DNA of 64,000 bases, from the NCBI RefSeq assembly GCF_018271975.1, contig NZ_JAGUCN010000001.1, forward strand, positions 248,001 through 312,000. The letters run 5' to 3'. The notes under the pieces were generated by a model, which searched no databases, was not told the origin of the DNA, and saw only the letters and a list, made by a program, of their open reading frames with translations. Below are positions 40,768 through 50,216 of the stretch, one piece after another (the first letter of the stretch is position 1; each line of letters opens with the position of its first letter). The stretch is from Carboxylicivirga mesophila. GTDB lineage: Bacteria > Bacteroidota > Bacteroidia > Bacteroidales > Marinilabiliaceae. Position numbers and translations under genes: made by a program.

Positions 40768-40810
40768 AAAAAAGCTGATAGCTATTAGCTGACAGCCATT
40801 AGCTTTTTAG
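40768..40810. repeat. AGCTGATAGC-type repeat, copy A
   Basis: AAAAAAGCTGATAGCTATTAGC, then TGACAGCCATTAGCTTTTTAG. AAAAGCT and AGCTTTTT can pair. A close relative lies at 44590-44626. Confidence 0.6.
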
Positions 40811-40917
40811 TTTCCTTGATTCTCTTAATTGTTCACCAATAAATAAGCCTATCGTAAAAGCTTCTGATTACTTATCAGTTTTAAAAATACTTCTTTATTG
40901 TTGGAATATCATACATA

Positions 40918-40952
40918 TGTGTTGGAAAATCCAACACAGCTTTTAAAAGCTG
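40918..40952. promoter_or_regulatory. two adjacent palindromes, likely enhancer of the sigma-54 promoter
   Basis: TGTGTTGGA-AAA-TCCAACACA (40918-40938) is a perfect palindrome with a 3-base centre. CAGCTTTTAAAAGCTG (40937-40952) is a perfect 16-bp palindrome next to it. Half-site-like sequences occur near 40898 (TTGTTGGAATAT) and 40961 (AGTGTTGTAAAAT). They lie 40-70 bases upstream of the -24 element. Confidence 0.6.
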
Positions 40953-40989
40953 AAAATGTAAAGTGTTGTAAAATAGGGTTTAGTGTATA

Positions 40990-41005
40990 AGGCATGACTT
41001 TGGCA
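40990..41005 (+). promoter_or_regulatory. sigma-54 (-24/-12) promoter of the export cluster
   Basis: AGGCATGACTTTGGCA has GG at 40991-40992 and GC at 41003-41004 with exactly ten bases between them, matching TGGCAC-N5-TTGC. It is about 35 bases before the adaptor gene start. Confidence 0.85.
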
Positions 41006-41038
41006 TAAGGCAATAACAGCAGTCAAAGTAATATAATA

Positions 41039-42289
41039 ATGGATAAACAACTACAAAAGAAACCCTGGTGGAAAAAGCATTTGAAATGGCTTATTGGTGG
41101 CGGCATATTTATTTGCTGGAGCATTTACTTTATTGCATTTGCCGATCATCGAAGCCAGGTAAAGGTGGATGCAAACCGTGTCACTGTTTCGACCGTTGAG
41201 CTAGATGATTTTCAGGATTACATCAGTGTAACAGCCACTGTTGAACCTATCAAAACGATTTTTCTGGATGCCATTGAGGGCGGACGAGTTGAAGGAATTT
41301 TGCTGGAGGAAGGCAGTATGGTGAAAGTCGGCGATGCCATAGCGCAACTAAGTAATACCAACCTGATACTGGAGATTTCGAATAATGAAGCTAATGTGGC
41401 ACGAGCAATCAATGAGCTGCGCACTGCTCGTTTGCAAATGGAGATGAATGCCATGGAGCTGCAGAATCAGATTGTGCAGCTGGAAGGCGACTTATTTATT
41501 CAAAAGCGTAAATACGATAATTCACGTGCGTTTTACCGGGAAGGTCTCATTGCAGAAGATGAATACCTGCGCGATAAAACCAGTTACGAGGCTTCATTGC
41601 GGCAAATGAATCTGCTCAAGGAAAGCTTTATGCGTGATTCCATTTATCGGGGTATTCAGATTCAGACATTGGAGCGTTCAGCCGAACGCATGGAGCAGAA
41701 TCAGGGAATTATCCGTCAGCGGCTGGATAACCTGACCATTAAAGCACCGGTTACGGGGCAGTTGGCAGCGCTTAACCTCGAAGAAGGACAGGTCATCAGT
41801 TACGGCACACGCATTGGTAAAGTCAATATACTGGATGAGTTTAAGCTAAAGGCCGAAGTAGATGAGCATTACATCTCGCGCACGCGCAAAGGACTAAAAG
41901 CCAGCTGTCAGTTTCCCAATGGGACTATTGATGCAGAGGTGAGTAAAATATACGCCGAAGTAAAAGAGGGTAAGTTTACCGTTGACCTGGAGTTTGATAA
42001 CAGCAATCGGCAGAACCTGCGTATTGGCCAGACCAGTCATGTAAAACTGGAACTGGGTAACTCATCTAAAGCGCTTTTGTTGCCACGTGGCAGTTTCTTT
42101 CAAAGTACTGGTGGACAATGGGTATTTGTGCTTAATAAGGATCGTACAGCAGCTTATAAGCGTCAGGTGAGTATTGGCCGGCAGAACCCGCGCTACTTTG
42201 AGGTACTGGACGGATTGGAGGCCGGAGAAGAAGTAATTACATCGGGCTATGAGATATTTGGAGACAATGAAGTGGTGGTTTTAAACTAG
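41039..42289 (+). CDS. HlyD/RND-type periplasmic adaptor protein
   Basis: A 416-residue membrane-fusion protein. One membrane helix is near residues 15-32 (LKWLIGGGIFICWSIYFIAF). A biotinyl-lipoyl-like half follows (FLDAIEGGRVEGILLEEGSMVKVGDAIAQLSN), then a long helical hairpin (about 120-225), the other lipoyl half (LTIKAPVTGQLAALNLEEGQVISYGTRIGKV), and a beta-barrel region. It links an inner-membrane ABC transporter to an outer-membrane channel, as MacA does. It lies six bases before the first permease gene and is the first gene after the sigma-54 promoter. Confidence 0.92.
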   Translation: MDKQLQKKPWWKKHLKWLIGGGIFICWSIYFIAFADHRSQVKVDANRVTVSTVELDDFQDYISVTATVEPIKTIFLDAIEGGRVEGILLEEGSMVKVGDAIAQLSNTNLILEISNNEANVARAINELRTARLQMEMNAMELQNQIVQLEGDLFIQKRKYDNSRAFYREGLIAEDEYLRDKTSYEASLRQMNLLKESFMRDSIYRGIQIQTLERSAERMEQNQGIIRQRLDNLTIKAPVTGQLAALNLEEGQVISYGTRIGKVNILDEFKLKAEVDEHYISRTRKGLKASCQFPNGTIDAEVSKIYAEVKEGKFTVDLEFDNSNRQNLRIGQTSHVKLELGNSSKALLLPRGSFFQSTGGQWVFVLNKDRTAAYKRQVSIGRQNPRYFEVLDGLEAGEEVITSGYEIFGDNEVVVLN

Positions 42290-42295
42290 AACAAA

Positions 42296-44590
42296 ATGAC
42301 AAACTATTTATTAAAAACGGCTTTTCGCCATATCATCCATCGCAAGTATTTCAGCTTGCTCAATATTGTTGGTTTTGCAATGGCTTTTGCCACATCGCTT
42401 ATCATTTTCTTTTATGTTATTTTCGAATACAGTTTTGATAGCCACCATGAGAAGGCAGCAACAGTGTACCGTATTGAGTTTGGCGATCAGGTGATTTATA
42501 AAGGAATCACTGCGCAGCTGCTGAAAGATAAGATGCCTGAGATTAAAAATGCCACAACACTATCACCCTATGCGGGTCAGGTTATTGTGCATCCAACACA
42601 GCCCGATAATATATATGCAGGGCGTGTGTTTCAATCTGATTCGGCCCTGAGTAAAATGCTCACCTTTGATGTACTCATGGGTGATTTAGATGCTGCATTT
42701 ATTGATAAAAGCAAGATGGCCATTGCTTCGGATGCTGCCCTGCAGTTATTTGGTTCTACCAGTGTTATTGGCGAGAAGGTATTGATTAACTACGGACGAG
42801 AGATGGAGATATGTGCTGTGTATAAATCATTTCCGTCCAACAGTTCCTTCAGTCCGGCGGGTTTTATGAGCATCAAGCAAAATCAATCGCGTTTTGATAG
42901 GTCAGAGAGCAGCTTTTTAACATTCGTAGAGCTTGATTCGCACCTGGTGACAGAGCGTCTGAAGCAGCGTATGGCAGAAATTCTCAATGCCGAATTTGAT
43001 GATGAGGTAACCATTCATCTGCGTGCTCTGAAAGATGTGCATTTCGCAGAAAAGATTAACTACGAATATGCCAAAGTAACCAAGCGTTCGACGGTGGATC
43101 TATTCTTGTCCATTGCATTTCTTATTCTGATTATTAGTGTGATTAACTATTATAATTTCAAATGTGGCATCATGCCAACGCGAGAAAAGAACTTCTTTGT
43201 ACAGGAGGTGAACGGAGCTAAGTTGAAACATATCAGGCTGACACTGTTAATTGAGGGGCTTATTGTATGTGTGGTGGCAGCTGCTTTGGCCTACCTGCTG
43301 GTTGAGTTGTTTAACAGTTCACAATTATCGGATCTGGTACCTTATGACCTTAAAGAATTTGGGTTGGGACAAAGATTGCTGATGTTGTCTGCCATTAGTA
43401 TCTCGGCTGCTGTTATATCTGTATTGCTGCCAACCGGTTTTAAATTTACCGATACGCTGGTAGGAAAGTACCGTCAGGCGTCCACCAAATCGTTCATAAG
43501 CATGCGTGGTATACTGATGACATTCCAGTTTATTGCTTCACTGGTGTTGATAATCAGTTCGATTGTTATTTATCAGCAAAAGCAGTTTTTACTCCATTAT
43601 GATACAGGCATTGCCACTAATAACATACTATCGTTTCCATTGAGTGGTAAGATTAAGAAAAACCTGGATAGTTTTACTTCCGAGTTGAAGAAATCAGCAC
43701 ATATTACTGATGTTACTTATGCAGCTCATGGGCCATCCAATACCATGATGGGATGGGGAAGAACCATAGATGGGGAGTCGGCATCGTTTTATGTATGGCC
43801 GGTGGCTGAGAATTTCCTGAGCTTTTTTGATGTGAAGGTGCTTAAAGGCCGTGATTACTCAACTAATACAATGGATAACAATACATTTATCTTTAACCAG
43901 ACGGCCATTGATAAATACAACTGGGAACACAAGTTAAATAAGCAGTTTCCAACTTTTAGCGGAGAAGCTGATATGATAGGTATATGTGAGAACTTTAATT
44001 ATGCTTCTTTGCATCATACAGTCGATCCGATGTGTTTCTGGCTCAATCGAGGTCGGTGCAACATGGCGTTTGTTAAGTTCTCAGGAAACCTGCCACTTGT
44101 TATAGATCATGTTGAGAATTGTTTCAAGGATGTATCACCTAATCAGATGTTCGACTATGGGTTTGTGGATGACACCTACCAGGCCTATTATAAGAGTGAG
44201 ATGAACCTGTTTAAGCTCATCAGCTTTTTTAGCTTCATTGCCCTCTTAATTACAGCTATCGGTATTACAGGGCTGGTCACCATTATTACCCAGCGTCATA
44301 TAAAAGAGATAGGGATTCGTAAGGCTAATGGGGCACGTATTTATGATATTATTAAACTACTCAACAGGAAGATTACCTATACCATTATCATCGCTTTTGT
44401 GATTTCGGTGCCCCTTGTATGGTATTTGATGGAGCTGTGGATGAATAACTTTATTGTGCATACCGCCATACAATGGTATTACTTTTTGCTGGGCGGAATG
44501 GGAGTGTGGCTATTGGCTACCTTGGTAACCTTGCGTCAGACATGGAAAGCAGCCAGTCAAAACCCGATAAAGGCCTTGAGGTATGAATAA
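42296..44590 (+). CDS. FtsX-like ABC transporter permease 1
   Basis: A 764-residue permease with the MacB-type double arrangement: helix 1 near residues 20-42, a periplasmic MacB-PCD-like domain (about 45-250), helix groups around 265-420, a second periplasmic domain and final helices with KEIGIRKANGARIYDIIKLLNRK. It ends NPIKALRYE. The C-terminal FtsX core (IGITGLVTIITQRHIKEIGIRKANGA) is the family hallmark. Transport energy must come from the separate ATPase encoded next. The substrate is unknown; relatives move peptides, lipoproteins or drugs by a mechanotransmission mechanism. Confidence 0.9.
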   Translation: MTNYLLKTAFRHIIHRKYFSLLNIVGFAMAFATSLIIFFYVIFEYSFDSHHEKAATVYRIEFGDQVIYKGITAQLLKDKMPEIKNATTLSPYAGQVIVHPTQPDNIYAGRVFQSDSALSKMLTFDVLMGDLDAAFIDKSKMAIASDAALQLFGSTSVIGEKVLINYGREMEICAVYKSFPSNSSFSPAGFMSIKQNQSRFDRSESSFLTFVELDSHLVTERLKQRMAEILNAEFDDEVTIHLRALKDVHFAEKINYEYAKVTKRSTVDLFLSIAFLILIISVINYYNFKCGIMPTREKNFFVQEVNGAKLKHIRLTLLIEGLIVCVVAAALAYLLVELFNSSQLSDLVPYDLKEFGLGQRLLMLSAISISAAVISVLLPTGFKFTDTLVGKYRQASTKSFISMRGILMTFQFIASLVLIISSIVIYQQKQFLLHYDTGIATNNILSFPLSGKIKKNLDSFTSELKKSAHITDVTYAAHGPSNTMMGWGRTIDGESASFYVWPVAENFLSFFDVKVLKGRDYSTNTMDNNTFIFNQTAIDKYNWEHKLNKQFPTFSGEADMIGICENFNYASLHHTVDPMCFWLNRGRCNMAFVKFSGNLPLVIDHVENCFKDVSPNQMFDYGFVDDTYQAYYKSEMNLFKLISFFSFIALLITAIGITGLVTIITQRHIKEIGIRKANGARIYDIIKLLNRKITYTIIIAFVISVPLVWYLMELWMNNFIVHTAIQWYYFLLGGMGVWLLATLVTLRQTWKAASQNPIKALRYE

Positions 44591-44626
44591 AAAAAGCTAT
44601 TAGCTGATAGCTATCAGCCATTAGCT
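44590..44626. repeat. AGCTGATAGC-type repeat, copy B
   Basis: AAAAAAGCTATTAGCTGATAGC and TATCAGCCATTAGC, containing the perfect 16-bp palindrome GCTGATAGCTATCAGC. It shares GCTGATAGCTAT and CAGCCATTAGC with copy A; the two bracket the adaptor and first permease genes. Confidence 0.6.
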
Positions 44627-44686
44627 ACTAACAATACAAACAAATTTACTAATCACTGTGCACTGCGCACACAAGCACTAAATACT

Positions 44687-45391
44687 ATGCTAAGAACGAA
44701 CAATCTCCAAAAGGTTTTCAGAACCGAGGAAGTGGAAACCACCGCTTTGAATAATGTCAATATCCATGTGCAAAAGGGCGAGTTTGTGGCCATCATGGGA
44801 CCTTCGGGTTGTGGCAAGTCAACATTACTGAATATCATTGGCTTACTGGATAATCCTACTGATGGCGAACTGTTTTTCGATGGTCAGGAAATCGCTTCCT
44901 TTAAAGAACGTCAGCGCACCAACCTTCGCAAAGGCAATATTGGATTTGTATTTCAGAGTTTTAACCTGATTGATGAGCTCAATGTATTCGAAAATATTGA
45001 AATGCCATTGGTTTACTTGAAGCTATCGGCCAAAGAACGTCGAGAACGTGTGCAAAAAGTGATGGAGCGCATGCAGATAGCTCACCGTGCCAAACATTTT
45101 CCGCAGCAACTATCAGGTGGACAGCAGCAGCGTGTTGCCATAGCCCGTGCCGTAGTTGCCAGCCCAAAGTTGATTCTGGCCGATGAGCCTACCGGTAACC
45201 TTGATTCACGTAATGGTGCTGAGGTGATGAACCTGCTGCGCCAGCTTAACGAGGAAGGAACTACGATTGTGATGGTGACACACTCGGCCGAGCATGCTGA
45301 ATATGCGCACCGCACTATTAACCTGTTTGATGGCCACGTGGTGACGGAGCAAATACATCAGAATAAAAGTTTTGAGGCAGTTGAGTTGTAA
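44687..45391 (+). CDS. ABC transporter ATP-binding protein (LolD/MacB type)
   Basis: A 234-residue ATPase with Walker A GPSGCGKST (38-46), a signature LSGGQQQRVAIARAVVASPKLILADEPTGNLDS holding Walker B, and the switch His in VMVTHSAEHAEYA. The LDEL-like QSFNLIDELNVFENIEMPLVYL segment is typical of the LolD/MacB/FtsE group that partners FtsX-like permeases. It is the only ATPase in a cluster of four permease genes, so it is inferred to serve all of them. There is a 96-base gap before it, filled by repeat copy B, and no obvious new promoter. Confidence 0.95.
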   Translation: MLRTNNLQKVFRTEEVETTALNNVNIHVQKGEFVAIMGPSGCGKSTLLNIIGLLDNPTDGELFFDGQEIASFKERQRTNLRKGNIGFVFQSFNLIDELNVFENIEMPLVYLKLSAKERRERVQKVMERMQIAHRAKHFPQQLSGGQQQRVAIARAVVASPKLILADEPTGNLDSRNGAEVMNLLRQLNEEGTTIVMVTHSAEHAEYAHRTINLFDGHVVTEQIHQNKSFEAVEL

Positions 45392-45500
45392 ATGAATCCG
45401 GCTTATTGGGTTTCAATAAACTTTCAGCCTAATGATAATAATCAGATAGAGTACAATGCTTATTAATAGCAGCCAATAATAGTTACTGACCAACCAAGCT

Positions 45501-47819
45501 ATGAGACAACTCAAACAAACCATCCGTGGCATACTGACCAATAAGCAAAATGCACTGTTTAGCCTGATTGGATTATCCATTGGGTTGAGCAGTATTATTG
45601 TCATTATAATTTGGGCTTTAACGCACCTGACATTTGACCGTTTTCATCAGGATGCTGAGCAAATCTATTTTATTCAGTATACCGATACGCTTTATAACGA
45701 AACAGATTTTGTTACGCCCTTCCCTTTGGCAAAAGAGTTGCGTGAGCGTATTGCCGGTATGGAGCAAACAGCCACCTATACTTACTGGACAGATAAAAGC
45801 AGGATAAAAGCGGATGGCAAGGAGTTTTTTATTGATCTCACGCCCACCGAAGAGCAGATGTTTGCTATCCTGAATGTTGATTTTATTGGTATGGCAAATG
45901 GACATGTACTAAAACCTACTGATATAGCCTTGAGTCAGTCGCTGGCTCAAACCATATTTGGTACAGTCGATTGTGTGGGAAAAACCGTTGTTCTGCAGGA
46001 TTCTATCGTTTCGCAGGTGGGAGCTGTTTATGCCGATTTTCCTGATAATTCAACCTTTAAACCCGAAGCTCTTTGTTATTATTCGCTTAGTGCCGATGAG
46101 TTTGTGCACTGTGAAGGATGGAAAAACTGGTGTTATGTGACTGTTGCAAAAGTGCCGGAGGGGGCTAATGTTGATGAGTTGAGTGTTCAAATTACGCGAC
46201 TGATGCACGATGAGCATGAAATAAATGAGGTATTTTCCCTGTTCCCATTGATTGATTATCACCTGCAGCCCATTGGTGAGGAGGCAATGCTCAAACATTT
46301 GTTTATGGTTTTTTTCAGTGGATTATTGGTGCTCATTGTATCATGTGTGAACTTTATTAACCTGCAAACGGCTGTTTATTACAAACGCTCGAGGCAAAAC
46401 AGTATTAAAAAGATGCTGGGTGTTTCACCCGGACAATTAATAGTTGAGGTGCTTTACGAATCGGGTATCTATATACTGGCTGCCCTGTTTATTTCTTTAT
46501 TCATCAGTTATTCGCTTTTACCTGTTATATCGGATGGACTTGGTTTAAATGTGAGCGAGGTATTTAGTAATGGTCAGCTGATAGCTATTCATGGTCTTGT
46601 AGCAGCTTTGGTGTTCGTTTTGGTTTCGGCCTATATGGTTATTGTAGTCATCAGAACCATCAATCGTACTTCACTCATTGCAGGCGCAACTGAAAAGAAA
46701 CTGCACAAAGGTGGTCAGGCCTTTGTGGTGACTCAATTTGCCTTGGCCATTTTTATCGGTATTGCCGCTTTTAGTATGCAAAAGCAATTATCCTTTGCTA
46801 TTAAATCGGATAAGGGTTACAAGTCAGATAACCTCATGTATGTAGAAACCTGGGATTATCCGTTTGATGATAATAAGGCTGCCATTGAAGAGTATTTGTC
46901 TCAGAACAGCAAGGTTAAGGCATTTAGTGTATGCGAACGCTCTTTTAATACCCTAGGCTCCCGTACAACCAGTTTTACCAATCCTGAATGGTCGGAAGAG
47001 GAAAATGATTTTTATAAGGTGCTGTATCGTTGCGATGAGAACCTATTTGAAACCACACAAATTCATTTGGTCAGTGGTCGTTCATTTAACCCTGCTAAAT
47101 ACAATGAAGCTGACAACATTATTATCAACGAAACCTATGCAAAGAAGCTGGGTGGCGATGTGGTGGGTAAAACGCTGAAGGCTGGAAGCAAAGATTGCCG
47201 TATTATTGGTGTGTGCAAAGATTTTCAATTTGAAAACTTTTACACAACCATTGAGCCATTGGTCATTCAATACAGGGAGGAGTGGATATGTAATCTGTTG
47301 ATTAAAACTACCGAAGGAAGCTACTCACAAGTAGCCAATGGGTTGCAGGAATTTATGACTTCCAGATCCGAAGCGCCCTTCACCATTGCTTCAATGGAAG
47401 GGTTATTGTCGGAATTATATGAAGAAGAAGAAACACAGCAGAAGTTACTATTACTCTTTAGTGCACTCACCATTATAATCAGTTGTCTGGGCTTGTTTGG
47501 TTTAACGGCATTTATCATCGAAAACAAAACTAAAGCCATTGGCATACGCAAAGTTAACGGTGCCACAGTAAGCCAGATATTACTAATGCTCAATAGAAAT
47601 TTTGCCTTATATGTTATTGCGGCATTTGTCATCGCGTGCCCAATAGCCTGGTATGCTGTGAATAAATGGCTCGAAAACTTTGCCTATAAAACAGAGGTCA
47701 GCTGGTGGGTATTCGCATTGGCTGGTCTGTTGGCCCTGGTCATTGCCTTAGCTACAGTGTCTGTGCAGTCGTGGAAAGCAGCCAGTCATAATCCGGTGGA
47801 GGCACTGCGATATGAATAG
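45501..47819 (+). CDS. FtsX-like ABC transporter permease 2
   Basis: A 772-residue MacB/FtsX-type permease. The N-terminal segment ALFSLIGLSIGLSSIIVIIIWALTHLTFDRFHQDAEQIYFIQY shows helix 1 and the start of the periplasmic domain. Helices near 265-285, 315-345 and 385-410 follow, then the second periplasmic domain and the FtsX core LGLFGLTAFIIENKTKAIGIRKVNGATVSQILLMLNRNF. It ends NPVEALRYE. Similarity to permease 1 and 3 is moderate by eye, so the genes are ancient paralogues rather than a recent duplication. Confidence 0.9.
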   Translation: MRQLKQTIRGILTNKQNALFSLIGLSIGLSSIIVIIIWALTHLTFDRFHQDAEQIYFIQYTDTLYNETDFVTPFPLAKELRERIAGMEQTATYTYWTDKSRIKADGKEFFIDLTPTEEQMFAILNVDFIGMANGHVLKPTDIALSQSLAQTIFGTVDCVGKTVVLQDSIVSQVGAVYADFPDNSTFKPEALCYYSLSADEFVHCEGWKNWCYVTVAKVPEGANVDELSVQITRLMHDEHEINEVFSLFPLIDYHLQPIGEEAMLKHLFMVFFSGLLVLIVSCVNFINLQTAVYYKRSRQNSIKKMLGVSPGQLIVEVLYESGIYILAALFISLFISYSLLPVISDGLGLNVSEVFSNGQLIAIHGLVAALVFVLVSAYMVIVVIRTINRTSLIAGATEKKLHKGGQAFVVTQFALAIFIGIAAFSMQKQLSFAIKSDKGYKSDNLMYVETWDYPFDDNKAAIEEYLSQNSKVKAFSVCERSFNTLGSRTTSFTNPEWSEEENDFYKVLYRCDENLFETTQIHLVSGRSFNPAKYNEADNIIINETYAKKLGGDVVGKTLKAGSKDCRIIGVCKDFQFENFYTTIEPLVIQYREEWICNLLIKTTEGSYSQVANGLQEFMTSRSEAPFTIASMEGLLSELYEEEETQQKLLLLFSALTIIISCLGLFGLTAFIIENKTKAIGIRKVNGATVSQILLMLNRNFALYVIAAFVIACPIAWYAVNKWLENFAYKTEVSWWVFALAGLLALVIALATVSVQSWKAASHNPVEALRYE

Positions 47820-47846
47820 ATACAGAACGAATTAAACCAATTTAAT

Positions 47847-50186
47847 ATGCTCTACCATTATTTATTAATTGCCTGGCGTAACCTGAAGCGTAAAAAGACG
47901 CTTTCTTTTATACAGGTGTTATGCTTATCTATTGGGCTGGCTGCTTTCTTCTTAGTGGCTCGTTATGTGCAGTATGAGCAAAACTTTGATAAGTTTAATG
48001 CCAATTATGAGCATATCTATCGGGCACAAACATACAAAGTAGGAGATAAAACAGATGACTGGTATCAAATACCAGTGCCTGTGGCCCAATACCTGGTAGA
48101 GCATGTGCCTGAAGTAGATGATGCGTTTGTTATTCGTCAGATTTGGTTTGAGTTTTTATCGCCCGATAAACAAACAGTTTACAAGGAGTTTAAAGGTTAT
48201 AAGGCGCCATCAGCCATATTTGAAATGTTCTCCTTTGATCTTCGCCAGGGCAACCGTCATACGGTGCTGGATGCACCCAATGCCATTGTGATTAGTGAGT
48301 CGATGGCTGAGCGTTATTTTCCGGGTGAGAATCCAATGGGTAAAATTATTTATGATGGACAAAAGGAGGAGCTGGTTGTCAGCGGCATTATGAAGGATGT
48401 ACCTGAGCAGTCACACCTCGCAGCAGATTACTTCAGGTCCAGTGCTACCTTATTAAAAAATTATGCAGATAACTGGTTCAATAATTCCTTTTCGGTATAT
48501 GTGCAGTTAAAGCCCAATACTTCGGTGGATGATATCAATCGGAAGATTGACGAGGTGATTCACAAGCATGATCCTGATGCCCGGCGCGTATTATACCTCA
48601 ATCCCTTAAGTACCTTGCACCTCAAGGAGAATCCACGCGATGATCGGGGAGCGGTGGTTTACATTTTCTCTGTGATGGGCCTGATGATTTTACTGCTGGC
48701 CTGTGTTAGTTTTATGAATCTGACCACGGCTTTTTCTTCACTGCGACAGGTAGAAATCGGCGTGCGCAAAAGCATAGGTAGTAGCCGTAAAAGTATCGCC
48801 ATTCAGTTTTTAAGCGAAACCTTGTTTATAGCCATAGTGGCTTTTGTGTTGGCTGTGTTCCTGGCTCATTTGCTATTGCCGGTATTCAATAACGTGGTTA
48901 ACCGCCACATCGAACTGAATCTGTTTGCCGACTATCGTTTTACTCTTTTTCTGCTTGGAGTAGTGCTCCTCACAGGGTTGCTGTCAGGGGCTTACCCGGC
49001 CTTTGTAGTGTCTAACTATCGGCCGGTGGTGGTGCTCAAACGCAGTAACCTGGTCAAACAGAATCGCTTCAGTGCTTTGCAAGCCATGGTGTATTTTCAG
49101 TTTATTCTTTCGGTGGTGCTTATTACAGTTAGCCTTTGGACCTATCGTCAGGTGAATTTTCTGACTAATAAAGATCTGGGATTTGATAAGGATCACCTGC
49201 TTCATTGCACTCTGCCGGCACGAGAGAGCCATATCTCCTACGATGCACTGCGTGATGAAATACTGGCGCATCCTGGTATTGCTAATATGAGCATGTCCAT
49301 CAATTCGCCTTTACATTCCAACTGGGGCTGTCAGATTATTCCCGAAGGCTGGTCAAGTGAGAATTCAGTGTTTTCAAGGTGGAATGCTGCCTGCTCCAAT
49401 TTTATTAATACCATGAGTATGCAACTCGTCGATGGGCGTAATTTTTCAGATGAACTGGCCAGTGATGAGCAGGCATGCCTGATAAATGAAACGGCTGCAC
49501 GTGCATTTGGCTGGCAACAGCCTATTGGGAAACAACTCGAAAAGGAAGGTACTTATACAGTGGTGGGTGTCATTAAGGATTTTAACATTGAAGATGTTCA
49601 TAATCCGGTTAATCCATACGTGCTATTATTCATTGACAGAGATTTATCGCAGGCCCTGGATTTAACCTTTAAGGTGCATCCGCAGACAACAGCAAGCAGC
49701 CTGCAACATATTAACCAGGTGATGAATAAGCACTTTACTGACGTTTTGTTCGAAGTCAACTCCTACGATACCAATCTGCCGCGCGAAGAGCTGAAAATTT
49801 GGAATAACGCAAAAAATACCGTCCTGTTTTTTACGGTCATGGCGGTGGTTATTGCGGCAATGGGACTGTTTGGTTTGATATACTATGCGGCACAAAGGCG
49901 GGTTAAAGAGATTGGTGTTAGAAAAGTACAAGGGGCCAGGGCCTACCAGATTTTTCCGCTCATAACCAAAAAATACCTGTTGATGGCCGTGACGGCCAAC
50001 ATAGTGGTCTATCCAGTGGCGATGTTTCTCAAGGATACGATGCCCGGCCAGTTTAAATATCAGTTTACGGTATTCGATGCCGGTATAATACTGTTGTTAT
50101 CCATTTCTATCACACTAATATCAAGTGGGTACCAGGTCATCAAGGCGAGTAGCCTTAATCCGGTGGAGGCTCTGCGCTATGAATAA
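47847..50186 (+). CDS. FtsX-like ABC transporter permease 3
   Basis: A 779-residue MacB/FtsX-type permease with KKTLSFIQVLCLSIGLAAFFLVARYVQYEQNFDKFNANYEHIYRAQ at its start. The middle has SVMGLMILLLACVSFMNLTTAFSSLRQVEIGVRKSIGSSRKSIAIQFLSETLF, which resembles the C-terminal FtsX core in an internal position. That is consistent with an internally duplicated FtsX unit. The last core reads GLFGLIYYAAQRRVKEIGVRKVQGARAYQIFPL and the chain ends NPVEALRYE. It lies 27 bases after permease 2. Confidence 0.9.
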   Translation: MLYHYLLIAWRNLKRKKTLSFIQVLCLSIGLAAFFLVARYVQYEQNFDKFNANYEHIYRAQTYKVGDKTDDWYQIPVPVAQYLVEHVPEVDDAFVIRQIWFEFLSPDKQTVYKEFKGYKAPSAIFEMFSFDLRQGNRHTVLDAPNAIVISESMAERYFPGENPMGKIIYDGQKEELVVSGIMKDVPEQSHLAADYFRSSATLLKNYADNWFNNSFSVYVQLKPNTSVDDINRKIDEVIHKHDPDARRVLYLNPLSTLHLKENPRDDRGAVVYIFSVMGLMILLLACVSFMNLTTAFSSLRQVEIGVRKSIGSSRKSIAIQFLSETLFIAIVAFVLAVFLAHLLLPVFNNVVNRHIELNLFADYRFTLFLLGVVLLTGLLSGAYPAFVVSNYRPVVVLKRSNLVKQNRFSALQAMVYFQFILSVVLITVSLWTYRQVNFLTNKDLGFDKDHLLHCTLPARESHISYDALRDEILAHPGIANMSMSINSPLHSNWGCQIIPEGWSSENSVFSRWNAACSNFINTMSMQLVDGRNFSDELASDEQACLINETAARAFGWQQPIGKQLEKEGTYTVVGVIKDFNIEDVHNPVNPYVLLFIDRDLSQALDLTFKVHPQTTASSLQHINQVMNKHFTDVLFEVNSYDTNLPREELKIWNNAKNTVLFFTVMAVVIAAMGLFGLIYYAAQRRVKEIGVRKVQGARAYQIFPLITKKYLLMAVTANIVVYPVAMFLKDTMPGQFKYQFTVFDAGIILLLSISITLISSGYQVIKASSLNPVEALRYE

Positions 50187-50216
50187 GAAGAATGAACGTT
50201 TGAAAACACAATAACT

